Positions 11,564 to 24,406 of a stretch of 64,000 nt of DNA are shown one piece after another. This DNA comes from Floccularia luteovirens. Taxonomy: Eukaryota; Basidiomycota; Agaricomycetes; Agaricales; Squamanitaceae. Where the stretch lies: the NCBI GenBank assembly GCA_009739215.1, contig VSJF01000001.1, positions 930,001-994,000 on the forward strand, in the 5' to 3' direction. The notes beneath the pieces are model-generated. The model saw nothing but the letters and a program-made list of their open reading frames with translations, was not told the origin of the DNA and ran no database searches. The translations under genes and the position numbers were made by a program. Position 1 is the stretch's first letter; every line of letters begins with the position of its first letter.

Positions 11564-13492
11564 ATGTCTGGATTACCCATCGAGGCCATCACGAAATACA
11601 GCGATGCCCACCCCAAACCAATCAATATACAGTTCCAGTATGGTACCGCCGGATTCAGAACACTGTAAGCTATACTCACCGTTCAATCAAAGCATCATCA
11701 TGTTCATAACTTCATAGAGGTATTATCTTGGACTCGGTGCTATTCAGAGTAGGTATTATCGCAGCATTGCGTAGCAAGAGATTAGATGGAAGAACCGTTG
11801 GAGTCATGGTAACAGCTTCTCACAATCCTGAACAGGTCTGTCTGTTTGTAACCAACTGGAGAAATGAATGCTCATGAGAGGTGCTGCAAGGATAACGGTG
11901 TCAAATTGGTGGACCCTCGGGGAGAAATGTTGGAGGCCTCCTGGGAGTCTCATGCGACCATCCTGGCGAATATGACAACAACCGCTGAGTTTATAGACGC
12001 TCTGACAGTTTTTGTGGAAATGGCGAAGATTGATATTTCCAAGCCTGCCAGGGTGGTATATGCGCATGACACACGGCCTTCTGGCGAGGCGCTCGTCGCC
12101 GCTCTAGAAGATGGATTAAAGGCTATGGGCGCTGAGAGACGTAATGCAGGCGTCACAACAACACCGATCCTGCACTACCTCGTGAGGTGCATTAACACAA
12201 AAGGTACACCCGAGAGCTATGGTGAAGACTCGGAAGATGGTTATTATCAGAAACTTAGCGGTGCCTTCAAGAAGCTAGTCGTAAGGACTCTTTTCTCGCT
12301 TAACATCGCATACGAACACAGTTTCACTATTATTTTTCCTAGGCGGGACGAGCACGACCTGAACCCCTGCTCGTTGACTGTGCAAATGGTGTGGGTGCGC
12401 TAGCGGCCGCTAACCTCAACGCATACTTAGAAGGGAGCCTAAGCCTAGAACTTGAGAATACATCCACATCCGTCTCAGCCGCGCTCAATCATAATTGTGG
12501 AGCGGATTTCGTCAAGACCACTCAAAGACTTCCCCCATCTTTAGCCAACAAGCTCAAACCTGGCCAAAGGGGGTGCAGCCTTGATGGAGACGCGGATCGT
12601 CTGATGTATTTCTACCTTGACGAGCGGGGTCATTTCCATATGTTGGACGGGGACAAAATTGCGACACTAGTTGCTGCATTTATTGTTGAGCTTGTGAAAT
12701 TAGCCGGGCTTGAGGGTCGGATCAAAGTCGGAGTCGTACAAACTGCCTATGCTAATGGGGCCTCAACCAAGTACTTAACGGAGGTACTTCGGCATTCTAT
12801 TTAACGGGTTTAGAGCACTAATCAATATTTTTATAGCGATTACCCGTCAAATGTGTTCCGACTGGAGTTAAGCATCTCCATCACGCCGCAGAACATTTCA
12901 ATGTTGGTGTGTATTTTGAGGCTAACGGACATGGGACTGTCTTGTTTTCACGATCGACATTAGAAAAATTAGCGAGTCATGAACCATCTACCCCTGCACA
13001 GTCCACGGCGCTTAACCATCTTATCAATTTGACACACCTGATCAACCAAACTGTCGGGGATGCCTTGTCAGACATGCTCCTTGTTGAGGCTGTCCTTGCC
13101 CACAAGTCTTATTCAGGAGAGGAATGGGATTCTTTATATGCTGATCTCCCTAATCGTTTGGTCAAAGTTGTTGTCAGTGATAGGGGTTCATTCAGGACCG
13201 AAGATGCGGAACGCCGTCTAGTCACGCCTCCGGGGCTACAGAACAAAATTGATGACCTTGTGCGGAGATACGATTCGGGACGTGCGTTCGTGAGACCGAG
13301 TGGGACAGAGAACGTCGTTCGCGTATATGCTGAAGCAATGATCAAATCACAAGCAGATGGTGGGTGTTCCGTGAAATGTGCAAACAGTAAAATTCCGAAA
13401 ATGCTCCCACAGAACTGGCATTCCGTGTCGCTGGCTTGGTCTACGATGAGTCTGGCGGTGACTTTGCGAGAAGGCCAAGCGAGTTTCTATGA
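11564..13492 (+). CDS. PCM1: Phosphoacetylglucosamine mutase (UDP-GlcNAc / chitin precursor pathway)
   Basis: Converts GlcNAc-6-phosphate to GlcNAc-1-phosphate for UDP-GlcNAc, the donor for chitin, N-glycans and GPI. Six exons: 11564-11664, 11718-11835, 11891-12280, 12343-12783, 12837-13359, 13413-13492. They join in frame to give 550 residues, close to the usual family length. Visible motifs: [11 protein letters not shown] near the N-terminus; [11 protein letters not shown] with the phosphoserine; [31 protein letters not shown] for magnesium binding; YFEANGHGT; and [17 protein letters not shown] for phosphate binding. The last exon ([17 protein letters not shown]) needs the small intron 13360-13412; reading through it instead gives a false longer C-terminus to 13562. 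No frame breaks. Confidence 0.95.
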
Positions 13493-14210
13493 TATGTATG
13501 CAACAGAAATCGCGGGTCGTACCGTCAAATTTGATATTGCAGGCAATTTTGTATTCCAATGATCGTATGCAGTCCTTAATCAATTGTCTTTCGTGGAACA
13601 GACCAAATATATTTGACATGAGAGTGCAAGCTTTCACGCAAGATGAGGGCAATTCAAATTTGTCGCCAAGATCATCCAAAGCGGTTTCGGAATCCACGTG
13701 TTTTTTGTTGAACAAAAACATATTCTTCCAGTTCGCAACTACTCTTACAGTGTTACTGGACTTGGCTGAAATGTGTCTGATCACCCCTCAGACGACCAAC
13801 CCATGACCAGCCACTTTCCGACCATAGCAGTGACTCTGAATTGTTTTCTTGGGACAATCCGTTGTGGTACCTACTTAGCAACTAGACCTGTCGGTACAGC
13901 ATTTTCCTACCGTTCGAAGCTGTAGTAGTATTGTACATTCAAATTTATATTCTTTGACATGAGTGTACAAAGCACCGCCATGACTTACGGACTTGTATAA
14001 GTAGCCAAGCACCGTTTAGCGACGAGTGTAGTGTTGGTGTAACTTTAATTTGCTTACGCAATCGCACGTAATAATTTTGAGGGAAGATTGCATCTGTCTA
14101 TCATCCCGGAGCCAAAACGTTAACAACATCATATGTATCATGTTTACTTTTAATCTTCCTTCTCTTACCTTCCCCCCTTAATCTTTCTTCCCCAATAGCT
14201 TTCCGGTAAA
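13493..14210. other. Intergenic region upstream of DUG3
   Basis: About 720 bases with no convincing gene. A minus-strand ORF (13347-13784) overlaps the last PCM1 exon in antisense and matches nothing I know. The stretch just before 14211 is pyrimidine-rich (CTTCC/TCTTACC tracts, 14150-14195), typical of fungal core promoters, and is probably the DUG3 promoter. Confidence 0.5.
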
Positions 14211-15737
14211 ATGTGTCGCTTCGTCATTTACAAGGGGACCTCTCCAGTACAACTATCCCATGTAAGAAGCTCCTCATCCATCAATTCCCTGATTGTTTTA
14301 CCCTGTATCATTATAGCTTCTCACACGACCATGCCATTCAATCATAAACCAAGCTTTTGACTCCCGTCTTCGTCTCGATAGGCGAAGGCCCATGAACGGA
14401 GATGGCTTCGGCGTTGGGTGGTACGACTCTGTCTATGATGAGGAACTTGGAAGTCAACCTTGTATCTTCACTTCGGTCACTCCTGTAAGTACACCAGACA
14501 CTCTTAACTCCTCAGCGACAAAATAACCAGCTTGTTATGTATAGGCATGGAACAATGTGAACCTAACTCGTCTTGCAGAAAAAATCAAGTCACCGCTTGT
14601 CTTGTATGCATCATTCGTGTTATCACTTATATTTATCTGACATGTATTTTTAGTGGTCACGTACGAGCAACAACCGCAGGATCACTTTCACTGGACAACT
14701 GTCACCCATTTGTCCATGGAAAGCTGATGTTCATGCACAATGGCGGAATTGCTGATTTTCACTTGATCAAGAGGCGACTGCAAAGTGACTTACCGGATGT
14801 GGCCTTCAATATGGTTCAAGGGAATACTGGTATGGAGAGAATTTCGCTTCCGATATTATTCGAAATAACGGAACTTGCTCATTAGACTCGGAATGGGCTT
14901 TTGCATTACTGCTGTCTAAAGTGAATTATCTCAATCCCTTGGTGTTCTCATGTCAGCTTCTGACACGACTATAGCTCTCTGATCCTGATGCAAGTTCTTT
15001 TACATCGGAAATCTTGCGCAAGGCGATGCTAGAGACTATCTCGACTTTAAACCAATATGCTGAAGATTGTGGAATCACAGAGGTACGCTATTTCATTTCC
15101 GGGCTTTTCAATTCCAATAACCCCTATCATAGCCGAGCCTTATGAACTTCTGTGTCACTGATGGTGAAAGCGTAGTTGTGACCAGATATATATCATCGAG
15201 GAAAGATGAGGCGGCTTCTCTTGTGAGTGTTCTTCTGCCCGGAGGCTTGACTAGACCTGACACGCGGTGCTATAGTGGTTCTCATCTGGAACAGAGTTTA
15301 GTGAATACGCTGAGGGAGGGCACTATCGTATGTCGAAAGCAGATAAACGAGAAAATATAATTATGGTATTGTGCCTACTTCGATCATTTAGTTTCATGCT
15401 ACGAACTTTATTGTCTGCAGATTGCCAGTGAGCCACTGACTTTCGAAAGAGGTAAGTAGAACTAACCAAACTTGGATATTTCGTTCTCTCAACTCCTCCC
15501 GCAGCTGACTGGATGGAAATCAAGACCAACCACATGGTTGTCATTACACCGAAGATGAACTTGTTGCAAATACCTATCATTGACAAGTTTTATGTCCCTC
15601 CTTCTGATCCTGCAGCGCTTACCCGAGCTACGGAGTTTGCCCAAGAAAAGGGACTTCTAAGTCCACGGAAGACCACAGGATTTAATGCCCCACTTCTTGC
15701 CCCACTTCGACGAAAACAGGCAGTTGAGATGCATTGA
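14211..15737 (+). CDS. DUG3: DUG3-type class II glutamine amidotransferase (glutathione degradation)
   Basis: Member of the Dug1-Dug2-Dug3 cytosolic complex that opens the gamma-glutamyl bond of glutathione. The protein begins MCRFVIYKG, so Cys2 becomes the N-terminal nucleophile after methionine removal, as in Ntn amidotransferases. Further motifs are NQAFDSRLRLD, PMNGDGFGVGWYDS, HVRATTAG, CHPFVHGKLMFMHNG, DSEWAFALLLSK and LMNFCVTDGE. Towards the end come WFSSGTEF, IIMIASEPLTFE, DWMEIKTNHMVVI and a basic RRKQAVEMH tail. About ten short introns, all joinable without frame breaks; for example the donor GTATGC after PLV joins an acceptor that restores F-GHVRATT. Nothing unusual apart from intron density. 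Confidence 0.9.
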
Positions 15738-16064
15738 ATAATAATAATTGTCCCTTAGTGCCCTGCGTTGTTTTTGTCATGCCTCCTCATGTAATCCATA
15801 TATTCTTTGTCGATCTCAAGCTGCACTTAATCATACTAGTTTTATTGCTGTACATCATTTCTGTTTCACAATAAGCCTCATGGTATCAACTAAGTCACAA
15901 TTCGGCGTGTTGTCACACAAGATGCATCATCGTACTGATAACCGTCGGAATTGCTTCATTTTTCTATGACTGCATGAGTCTGGCGCCTATGCACATCATC
16001 CTTTTGTCTTTATAGCCCTCCTTTGACGAGAGATACGACTACGACAACCATCGAGGTTCCAACC
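15738..16064. other. Intergenic region between DUG3 and ICE2
   Basis: 327 bases with no gene; a 73-codon ORF (15748-15969) has no recognisable content. It must contain the DUG3 terminator and ICE2 promoter. Confidence 0.5.
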
Positions 16065-17415
16065 ATGATAAACCCCTGGTTTATATGGAGTGCTATCTCG
16101 CACACGGCGAGGTACGTGTAACACTTCTTTTGTCTTGTGCACAGCTCAATATGCTAGTTCCACAGACTGTCGACCGCTTTACAGATTCTCATTTTTCTAC
16201 CTCTAACACTAGCAACCCTGTCCACACAAGCGTTTCTCTTGCTTTCACTCTTACTCAGCATTCATTCCATAATTCACGGCACGATGCTTCTCTTATGGGG
16301 TTCGCAAGCTTTGTCTCTTCTTCAAGTCCCAGTGCATCCATTCCTACTGCTTGTCTGTTTCAACGTGTTTTCTTCTTCCGTTAATCCATGGCTTCTCATA
16401 GCCATAGAATGGTGGGGCACAGCTTTGAAGTTCTCGAGTCCTTTGTTTATTGCAATGGAGGGTATCTCAAGTTTGCTGACGGTACAAAAGCTGGGTCAAG
16501 AAGCAAAGCGTCTTATTGGCAATAAAGAGGTTTATCAGTTTGGCTTACTGATTGCTGCTGCTGCTGCCTATGTCGCGTCAGCTTGGTGGATTGTTATTGT
16601 GAGTGCATTGTCCACCCTTCTTCCCCAGCCTATTTAAAAAAAATTACTCCCAAACCAGTCATATCCTGCGGCAGCATCTTCTCCATTGTCTTCAACTCTA
16701 CTAGGTGTTGCCCTCACAGCATTCTTATTTCTTTCATTCATTGGGTTTGTGTTGCGTCGGACAAACATTATTGAGTCATCGGGACTCGCCCTCTTTATTG
16801 CCTACAACGTTTGGCTTTGTGGCTTTGACCAAAAGTCTTTCACAGATCCTGCTTCTTCATAGTATGTGAGATGCTTTGAATTCGGTGACTGTTTCTAACT
16901 AGTTTCATAGTGCGCCACTCCTTCAAAACATCTTACCACATTTCCAAGCACTTATCAATTTTGTGATAGTAACACTGCCAAAACCAGTTCTCATTGCACT
17001 TTTGTATCGTCTTGCCATTCTTCACATTGCCTCTCGAATATTACCTACAATTGGAGCTGATAGTTGGGAGTCAGAAAAAGGAGTTGACAATGGTTGGGAT
17101 GATCGTCCCGTAAGTGCGCCACGTACACTGGTGTTTCTTGTAACTAAACGTTTCCCCAGACATCTATGTTAACCCATATCCTATTGACCTACAAGCAGAC
17201 AATCTTCATCACTGTTTACTCGCATCTTCTTTGTAAGCCTTTCTCCAAAAAATCTCGTCAGAACCCGGTTCAATTATACATCCACAGTGCTCGATCATTC
17301 CTCACAAATTTGGTGGCGATGGATAAATGTGTTCTTTACACTTGTCTTATGGTCTATTGAGCTACTTGTGAGCTCTGAGGACGACGGAGTGACGAAAGAT
17401 TGGAAGGTTGATTAA
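16065..17415 (+). CDS. ICE2: ICE2 family ER membrane protein
   Basis: Polytopic ER protein; in yeast it affects cortical ER structure and phospholipid/neutral lipid balance. The start MINPWFIWSAISHTAR at 16065 joins, through an intron, to LSTALQILIFLPLTLA and a hydrophobic core. That core contains SLLLSIHSIIHG, NPWLLIAIEWWGTALKFSSP, AMEGISSLLTVQKLGQEAKRL and VYQFGLLIAAAAAYVASAWWIV. Later exons give GLALFIAYNVWLCG, LPHFQALINFVIVTLPKPVL, ILPTIGADSWES and the end LVLWSIELLVSSEDDGVTKDWKVD. At least seven membrane segments are visible. All junctions, including a donor inside the SSY codon before APLLQ, join in frame. It is convergent with the molybdopterin synthase gene. Confidence 0.88.
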
Positions 17416-17607
17416 TGGCACAAGTAAAGGAAACGAAATAGACACCATTCCTGCTTAACAGTTATAGGCACGTATTTCGGGTTCAATCGTCATCTACGTA
17501 AAATCCATCGTAAGGGTTTAGTACCCTCCCAGAGAGCTCTTCGAAAAGGGGCAGTTCAAAGTTCAGATAAGCTTTATGTGTTCAAACAAGTATCTTACTA
17601 CTTTGAA

Positions 17608-18299
17608 TTAATGATTCTCCTTCCATTCTGCCTTACTATCACCCTCGCCTTCATAATATTCTCTCTTCCATATTTGTGCTTTGCGTTTAACTTCTTCAAG
17701 GATCTGTTCACATGCGACGAACGCTTCTTTTCGGTGAGGCGACGATACTGCAATGACTAATCTCTCATTGGTTTGTGAGTTTTCAGAATATAACTAGAAA
17801 AATATCTACCAATTGATGGTTCCCCTACGGGCACCGTTCCCAGGCGGTGATGTACTGCACAACGAATTAGAGATGAGACGCTTGCATTTTGTGATTTAAT
17901 GTGATGCTCCGAGCGCGAAATCGATTGACTTGCGTCACGTATAATGCTTGCCATAGTCTTGATGGCAAGTTTAGAATAAGCTTGATATTCCAAACGTGTC
18001 ACTGTCTTCCCTGCATAGTTTGAGTTTAGATTCTTATGAACTAATCACGTCATAAATAATAAATTGTAGACCTTTGAAGGAGTTGCGCGTAGTTCCTTTT
18101 GTGAAGATTATATATTTTATGCATATCTGTAGGCAATGCCTGGCTTACCAATAAAGACTGCGATTGCACCTGCAGTGTCATCTCGAACCCAATCGATTGC
18201 CTGTTGAACATCTAGAGGAGAGTAAGTAAGGCTGCAAATACCCTCCGCAATCTCCAAGCTTGCTGCAACTGATGATGACGGTAATAGAGATGAGTCCAT
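17608..18299 (-). CDS. MOCS2B: Molybdopterin synthase catalytic (large) subunit, MoaE/MOCS2B type
   Basis: Transfers sulfur from the small subunit to precursor Z to make molybdopterin, needed for nitrate reductase, sulfite oxidase and related enzymes. Exon 1 starts MDSSLLPSSSVAASLEIAEG and ends with GAIAVFIG. A small exon gives TTRNSFKG, then KTVTRLEYQAYSKLAIKTMASI and CAVHHRLGTVPVGEPSI. The last exon, reached through an intron with a GTAGAT donor, reads VIAVSSPHRKEAFVACEQI, then KRKAQIWKREYY, and ends at 17608. The conserved H-H-R-L-G..P-V-G-E block, the HR-EAF segment and the lysines of KAQIWKRE, which include the catalytic lysine of the family, are all present. It is divergent from the pseudouridine gene, with only 136 bases between start codons. 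Confidence 0.9.
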
Positions 18300-18435
18300 A
18301 TTCGGACTGAGATCGGACCCCCGGACCCGAAAGAGAATTAAGCTTCCAGAAGTTGCATTTCCGAAAAGCACTTCGCCGGCAAATCACATATATTCATCCT
18401 CATCATTCTACTTAAGCTGTTCAAGGCTGTATAAC

Positions 18436-21400
18436 ATGTTAGCTCTCCTACGTGGACATCGGGTTGCGAAACCCTTGTCTCGGTCTATATCAACTATCAA
18501 AACACCACTCAACACAGCACGTCAACGAAATGCACCTGTTGATATTCATCCCGAGGTGGAGGACGCTCTTAACAGTGGAAAACCTGTTGTGGCCATGGAG
18601 ACAGCACTTGTCACTGATGGCATGCCATACCCAACTAATTTGGATATCTCGCTAGAACTTTCGAATATCGTTAGGTCCTACGGGGCCATACCGGCTATTA
18701 TTGGGCTCATAGGAGGACGCGTGAAAATAGGTTTAGAGAAGAAAGAGCTGGAAAGGTTGGCAGAGCGAACTGGGAACCCAACTAAAATCTCTCGGAGAGA
18801 TATAGCACCTGCAATTGCTACGAAGGCGGATGGAGGTACGTCAAAATCAAGTACGACCTCATGAACGGTTTCTGAAATCGGTATCAGGAACAACAATTTG
18901 TGCTACTATGATTTTTGCTGCATTGGCTGGGATCAAGGTACTGTCTCCTTCAGCCTGGTCTCACTAGATTTGACTTTCTGTATGCTTAGGTTTTTGCAAC
19001 TGGAGGGTATGCTATTTTTCTGGGATGTCTATACTGTATTGACTTGATGTAGTCTTGGTGGAGTTCATCGTGGTGGAGAGAATTGTGAGTTAATCTAAGT
19101 TCCGCTGGTTTTCTAATTATTTCTTACCTTGGCACCCCAGCCCTCGATATTTCTGCAGATCTTCAAGAGCTAGCTCGGTGTCCTGTTGGAGTTGTCTCTT
19201 CAGGTTCTAAATCAATATTGGATATCGGCAGGTAGTAGTCACACATGCTGCGTAATTCTTTCTCGTATTAATAAAATAATTCAGGACATTGGAGTATCTT
19301 GTTAGAAACAATCTTCAAGTCACAGAATTTCTATGACTTACAACTACATATCAGGAAACACTGGGTGTACCAGTCATCTCATACGGGGAGTCCCGAGAAT
19401 TTCCCGCATTTTTCACGCGTCGTAGCGGATTTCAGGTGCGAAACATACGAAAACTAATGATTCATGCTTACCGTGCTCTATAGGTTCCTTGGAATGTGAC
19501 TGACCCGGAAACTGCGGCTAAAATTCTGCGTGAGCTCGGATTTATTCAGTTTATGGGCTTGGTTAAATCTAATAATCCATGTATCATTAGATTCCCAATG
19601 GCAGTTGGGCTTGACAAATGGAGCTTTGATAGCTGCGCCGATACCAGAAGAATTTGAAGCAGACGGTAAAATTATCCAAGAGTGTATAGATCAAGCGATT
19701 GCAGAATCGGAAGCAAATGGAATCAGCAAGAGCGGAAAAGAGGTGACCCCATGGTTATTGCAGAGGGTTACAGAACTCAGCAAGGGAGTGTCACTTGATG
19801 CGAACCTTGGTCTCATAAGAAATACAACACATATTGGTAGGTGTCTCTATATCTCTTTTTATAAGTCACTTAATATATATATGGCAACAGGAACGCAGAT
19901 AGCTGTACAGTATCAAAAGCTTGTAAATGAATCAGTGAGAAACTAGAATATATTCTATACATTGAATTCAAATGTTTCCAGTCTCCAACTTATATTCAGA
20001 CACGCACTTCATCACCTACTGCTTTAAGTCACGAGCCAGTGACTACAACAAGTCAACCCTCTGTCAGTGCAACTGTCATAACTCGAAAAAATGTGTATTG
20101 ATATAATCAACACTAGACCCCGGCCAATTTGCTAGTCATCGGTTCTGCCGCTGTTGATATTACAGCACAACATCAGAAGGATACTGTTACAGCTCATGCA
20201 ACACACTCCACAGCTCCTGGAACTGTAAGTATATCCCTTGGCGGAGTCGCACGAAATATCGCAGAGGCTAGTCATCGTACTCTTTCTGCCTATGGTTCTA
20301 CAGCATCGTCTCTCTTGGTCGCGCCTGTTGGGAAAGATATATTTGGTAGGTTACTCGTCCAGGAAACAATGAAACTTGGAATGCGAACAGACGGCCTTGT
20401 GGATAGTAACAAACGGACAGCCGTGTGTAATATGGTTCTCGATTGCGACGGTGGTCTTGTTGGTGGGGTGGCTGATATGAACATCACAGAATCTTTCAGT
20501 TCCAATGCGGTTTGAACAGTTCCAATCACAAGCTTCAACCCACTCTCAACACCCCCTCCTTTAGATAATCAATCAGATTGAAAAACACAAACCCACCATT
20601 GTTGCGATGGACGGAAATTTATTTCCTCAAACTATCTCTGATATCACGAGTTGTTGTATCAGCCATGGGATTCAAGGTCAGTCAGACGGTGAACTTTGAG
20701 GAGAAAATAGACTGATCATAACAATTCGAAATTAGTTTTTTTGTAAGTCGACCGACCTGCCCACCTTCAATATGTCACTAAAGTCCGAGCACAGCGAACC
20801 GACCTCTGTCACAAAGTCGACATCCATCTTACCTGCGGTTTCTACTTGTCTGAACAGCAGTGATGGTGCAGCAATTGACTTTTTCTCCCCAAATATTATC
20901 GAAATCTCTCATTTATATGAAAGAGCGCAATCAGAAGATTATAACCTGATGGCACATCCCACATGGTGGAGTGTCATTGATAGGCTTTCTCTTGGATCTA
21001 CATTTCGCTTGGAGTTGGAACATATTGCAAAAAGAAATGTGTTCGGACTTAGAGCCTTCAAAGGGAACCCTGGCATTTCTGATAGATCGAGGAATTGTGC
21101 AAATGGCCGTAAATTTACTCCCCTTTTTCAAGCATCAATTCATCAAGTGTGGAGATAAAGGGGTCCTTGTTGTAATGCGTTTACCCAGGACAGGATCTTC
21201 CTGGACGAAACAGAACTCTGACCCTCTCAAACGCCTGATTGTGGCACAGAGCAAGTCGGATGATATTGTGGTGGTACAACATTTCGCTCCAATACCTCTT
21301 AAGACCATTGTCAATGTCACTGGCGCGGGCGACTCATTTGTTGGGGCATTGCTAGCAAGTTTGATTCAGACCCCCACAACATTACAGAGCCCAAGTTTAC

Positions 21401-21510
21401 TACAGAATGTAATATTCACCGCACAAAACGCCGCTGTCCTGACACTACAAAGCCATTCAGCTGTCTCGTCTTCACTTTCTGTCAAAGAAAACATGACCCC
21501 AACCCCGTAG
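18436..21510 (+). CDS. Fused pseudouridine-5'-phosphate glycosidase and PfkB pseudouridine kinase
   Basis: One gene encodes both steps of pseudouridine breakdown. The N-terminal half is the PsuG-type glycosidase: [112 protein letters not shown] and LDANLGLIRNTTHIGTQIAVQY. A linker with S/T-rich sequence (about 19977-20050) leads to the PfkB kinase: NLLVIGSAAVDITAQ, LGGVARNIAEA, VGKDIFGR, ITESFSSNA joined to IINQIEKHKPTIVAMDG, and the signature NVTGAGDSFVGALLA. The N-terminus (about 30 residues, R/S/T-rich) could be a mitochondrial presequence. Two one-base frame slips are suspected in the kinase half: the T7 run at 20736-20742, and somewhere in 21029-21043. The reaction assignment follows from the families; the sequences here show only the motifs. 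Confidence 0.88.
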
Positions 21511-21560
21511 ATTCCCTGCTCAAGTACCGCTAGAGGGAGAGTTGGCAAAGCTAGATGTTG

Positions 21561-24099
21561 CTACACCTCGTTTATCCCACTTCCTAATGGTCCAACTTGT
21601 ACAACCTCACGAGCTCGGCGAAGCGACTCCTTTAATGACGTGGCGCGGATTCTTGCTACTTCTTGCATTCTTTTTCTCAAATCTTGCCTGCATTATATTT
21701 AGTAGATATTTATTTTTTTGGGAAAAATACATAATACCTGTGCACCATGTCTTAACCGAGTGATAATGTTCGCTGCATCACCTTTTGTAAGGCTTGCTAC
21801 CTTTTCAAGCTGTGTATCATTTCCTTCCAGGTCGTTCGTTTTCTTGTTCCACCTTTTCATTATGTATTGCTTCTGACTGTCAGTAGCAGGTGATTTTCTC
21901 CATTTCGCTGAACGTAATAGGCTGCGATTGTGAGCATTCATGTAAAATATTCATGGCAAGAGCCCTTACGCCATCGACATAGTTCCATGTAGTACTTTAT
22001 TCTCTGCATATGTGTCGCACCCTCGAATAGCATCGCCTAACGACTGAGCGGTCAGGACTTTGCGGCTGCGCAAAAATATTGACATATTGAATGCCGAAGC
22101 AGTTGACTTGTCAAGTTGTGCAGGTGTAAAATAGGCAACATAATGATCTTCATGAGAAATGAAGATCAGAAAATATGAATACAGGAGATTGCATTTTACC
22201 TTGTTCGCCAGCTTTCACGGGTTCAATACGTACATGGCCTTTTCCGATGCACTCCAGAACGTATATTTCTCCACCACAGCCAACCCATGCATTTCTACTT
22301 AACTTTGCGACATGCGGAGCTCCCGTTGTCTCTGTATCAAAAGAGAATGGATTTTGATGGTCGACAAAAGTTACTGATGTAGGTTCTGGAATATCAGCCG
22401 AAATTTTGGGCTGGGCCGCCGGGCTGTCAATAATTGCTTCTATAGATTCCAAAGTCGTATCTATATTTACAGCTCAGTGGGGTGGCATATTGATTAAATA
22501 GCTCGTGTTTACTATCAAGAGTAACTTCTGCAGGGTCCAATCCAAATAGAGTAGGTGTTGAGACCATGCCTGGCACACTGGAGGTGCTATCCACGAAGTC
22601 AATAACATGACAATCAATTTTCCCAGTCTGAGGGGAGAGTCGCATTCCTCTTCCTATCTATGGCATTAATGAGCACAAGTGCTGCAACGCGCTTTTATCG
22701 TTACCATTTGTGAGAAAATATTTCGTGAACGTGTTGGACGAGCGACCAGAACACAATCAATGTTGGGTATATCAGCTCCTTCAGTCAAAATGGCTGTAAA
22801 TGCGGGTCAAGTTTTGGTCGACAATTTCTGAGAATGACCAACCGCAATTGATGAGAACAGGAAATTGACCAGCTCTGAAAGATGCGACTAGGGCGTGTCG
22901 TTCAGCAGCAGGAGTGTCAGCATATAGATAACGGGCATCAATCCCATAGGCTCGAAATGTTTGGGTCAGTGCATGGACATGAGCAACGTTGACACAAAAT
23001 ACAAGTGTCGACTTTCGAGATGCTAGCATATAAGAATCAAGAAAATGAACAGTTGATGTCATACATAGAAAGACTTACAAGCGCGATCGATCCATGACTT
23101 GACCACCTAGATGGTTAATGGTATCTGTATTGATTACATGCGCAAGACTCCTTGGGCTAAAGTCGCCTGTTCTTGTGCTAATCTTAACATCCGACAAGTC
23201 TATTCTTGCTTTTACTGATGTAAATCGAACATCACAGAGCCTTCAAGAGAGTTTCGGTGAGTTGATAAGTAACAAGTTGATAACAGATTACCATTGCTCC
23301 TTGATCATCTCTAGGAAATCTCTATGGTATACTATTCTTTCAAATACAGATCCAAGAGCCAGGCCATCGTGCCGGCTGAATGTTGCAGAGAACCCAATGA
23401 TAGGTATTTTATGAGGAAGATCCGGAGTTTTGAAAGCAATATCAGGATTCTTGATGTTTGCATCAAAGTGGGATAATAATCGGCGATACCTACAAAACAC
23501 TTGTTTTGAGAAATTCCGAGTGTCTAAAAGCTGAACAGAAAACCCACGAAGGTGCAGCGGCGTGATGTGCCTCGTCTACGATAATTGCTTTCAGTGATCG
23601 TGGATTGAACTTAGCCAAACGTTGAGGATTTAAGAGTGTTTGGTACGTTGCAATGGTTCTGTCCGGGATATCAAATCAGAAGTTAAGCTACTATTTGTAA
23701 TAAAGGGATTTACACATCAGCTAGTCCTGTCGCCTTATTCTTTGAGCCTTGTTCAATTTCTACAGTCCAGTCCGGAAACAAACGCGCAACTTGCTCAGCA
23801 GATTGTTTGGCAAGTTCGACGCTATTAACAATAATTAGAGAACGAGACGCAGCTTGATTATTGACCGGGGAAGGGATCCGCGCCAGAAGGGAAATAAACA
23901 CTGTAGTCTTCCCCGAGCCTGTTGGTAGAGAAATGCCAATACGCGAAGAACCTGAAGTCAGAGCTTCCGTGCAAGCTTCTAAACATCGCTCTTGGTAAGG
24001 TCTCAGAATAACAGAAGAATGAACAGAAGAGTATGGATTGGAAAGTTTAATAAATGGTTGATGCAGTTTAAGACGAGATAATATCCATATACATTTCAT
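21561..24099 (-). CDS. IRC3: IRC3-like mitochondrial DEAD/DEAH-box helicase
   Basis: Superfamily 2 helicase; yeast Irc3 is a double-strand branched-DNA translocase in mitochondria. From the start: a short basic N-terminus, [14 protein letters not shown], the Walker A motif [51 protein letters not shown] (motif II), [13 protein letters not shown] (motif III), [41 protein letters not shown], and [13 protein letters not shown] (motif VI). The C-terminal part has [13 protein letters not shown] and [18 protein letters not shown] and ends [16 protein letters not shown] at 21561. Two suspected extra bases: a CCC at 23543-23545 next to a splice junction, and the T5 run 21671-21675 (A5 on the coding strand) just before the terminal helix. 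Start at 24099 preferred because the upstream ORF segment does not splice in frame. The gene is convergent with the pseudouridine gene, 50 bases apart. Confidence 0.87.
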
Positions 24100-24406
24100 G
24101 GACCTGAATGTTAATATTGCAATGCTCAAGCTGTAACATAGTAAGATGTTTAAATACTTACCAGGCCATAACTTCACGTGACCGTATTCTTTGCTGATCA
24201 CTGTAACTTTTCACACCAAAATCGGGGAAATTTGGTAGCGTTTTCCTTATAGTGGTCATCCAATAACAATTACGCTAAACCTTTTAACAAGGGGTATAGT
24301 GTACCCATACCCAAAAGTCGAAGAAAATAAAGAGAGTCTATGCGTAATAAGTGTATGTATGGAATAAGTCTGTCTAATACCCGACGCTAGTCAGATCACA
24401 ATCTTT

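Noticed and set aside
13347..13784. 145-codon minus-strand ORF past PCM1
   Set aside because: It overlaps the last PCM1 coding exon in antisense, and nothing in it is recognisable; no promoter or introns support it.
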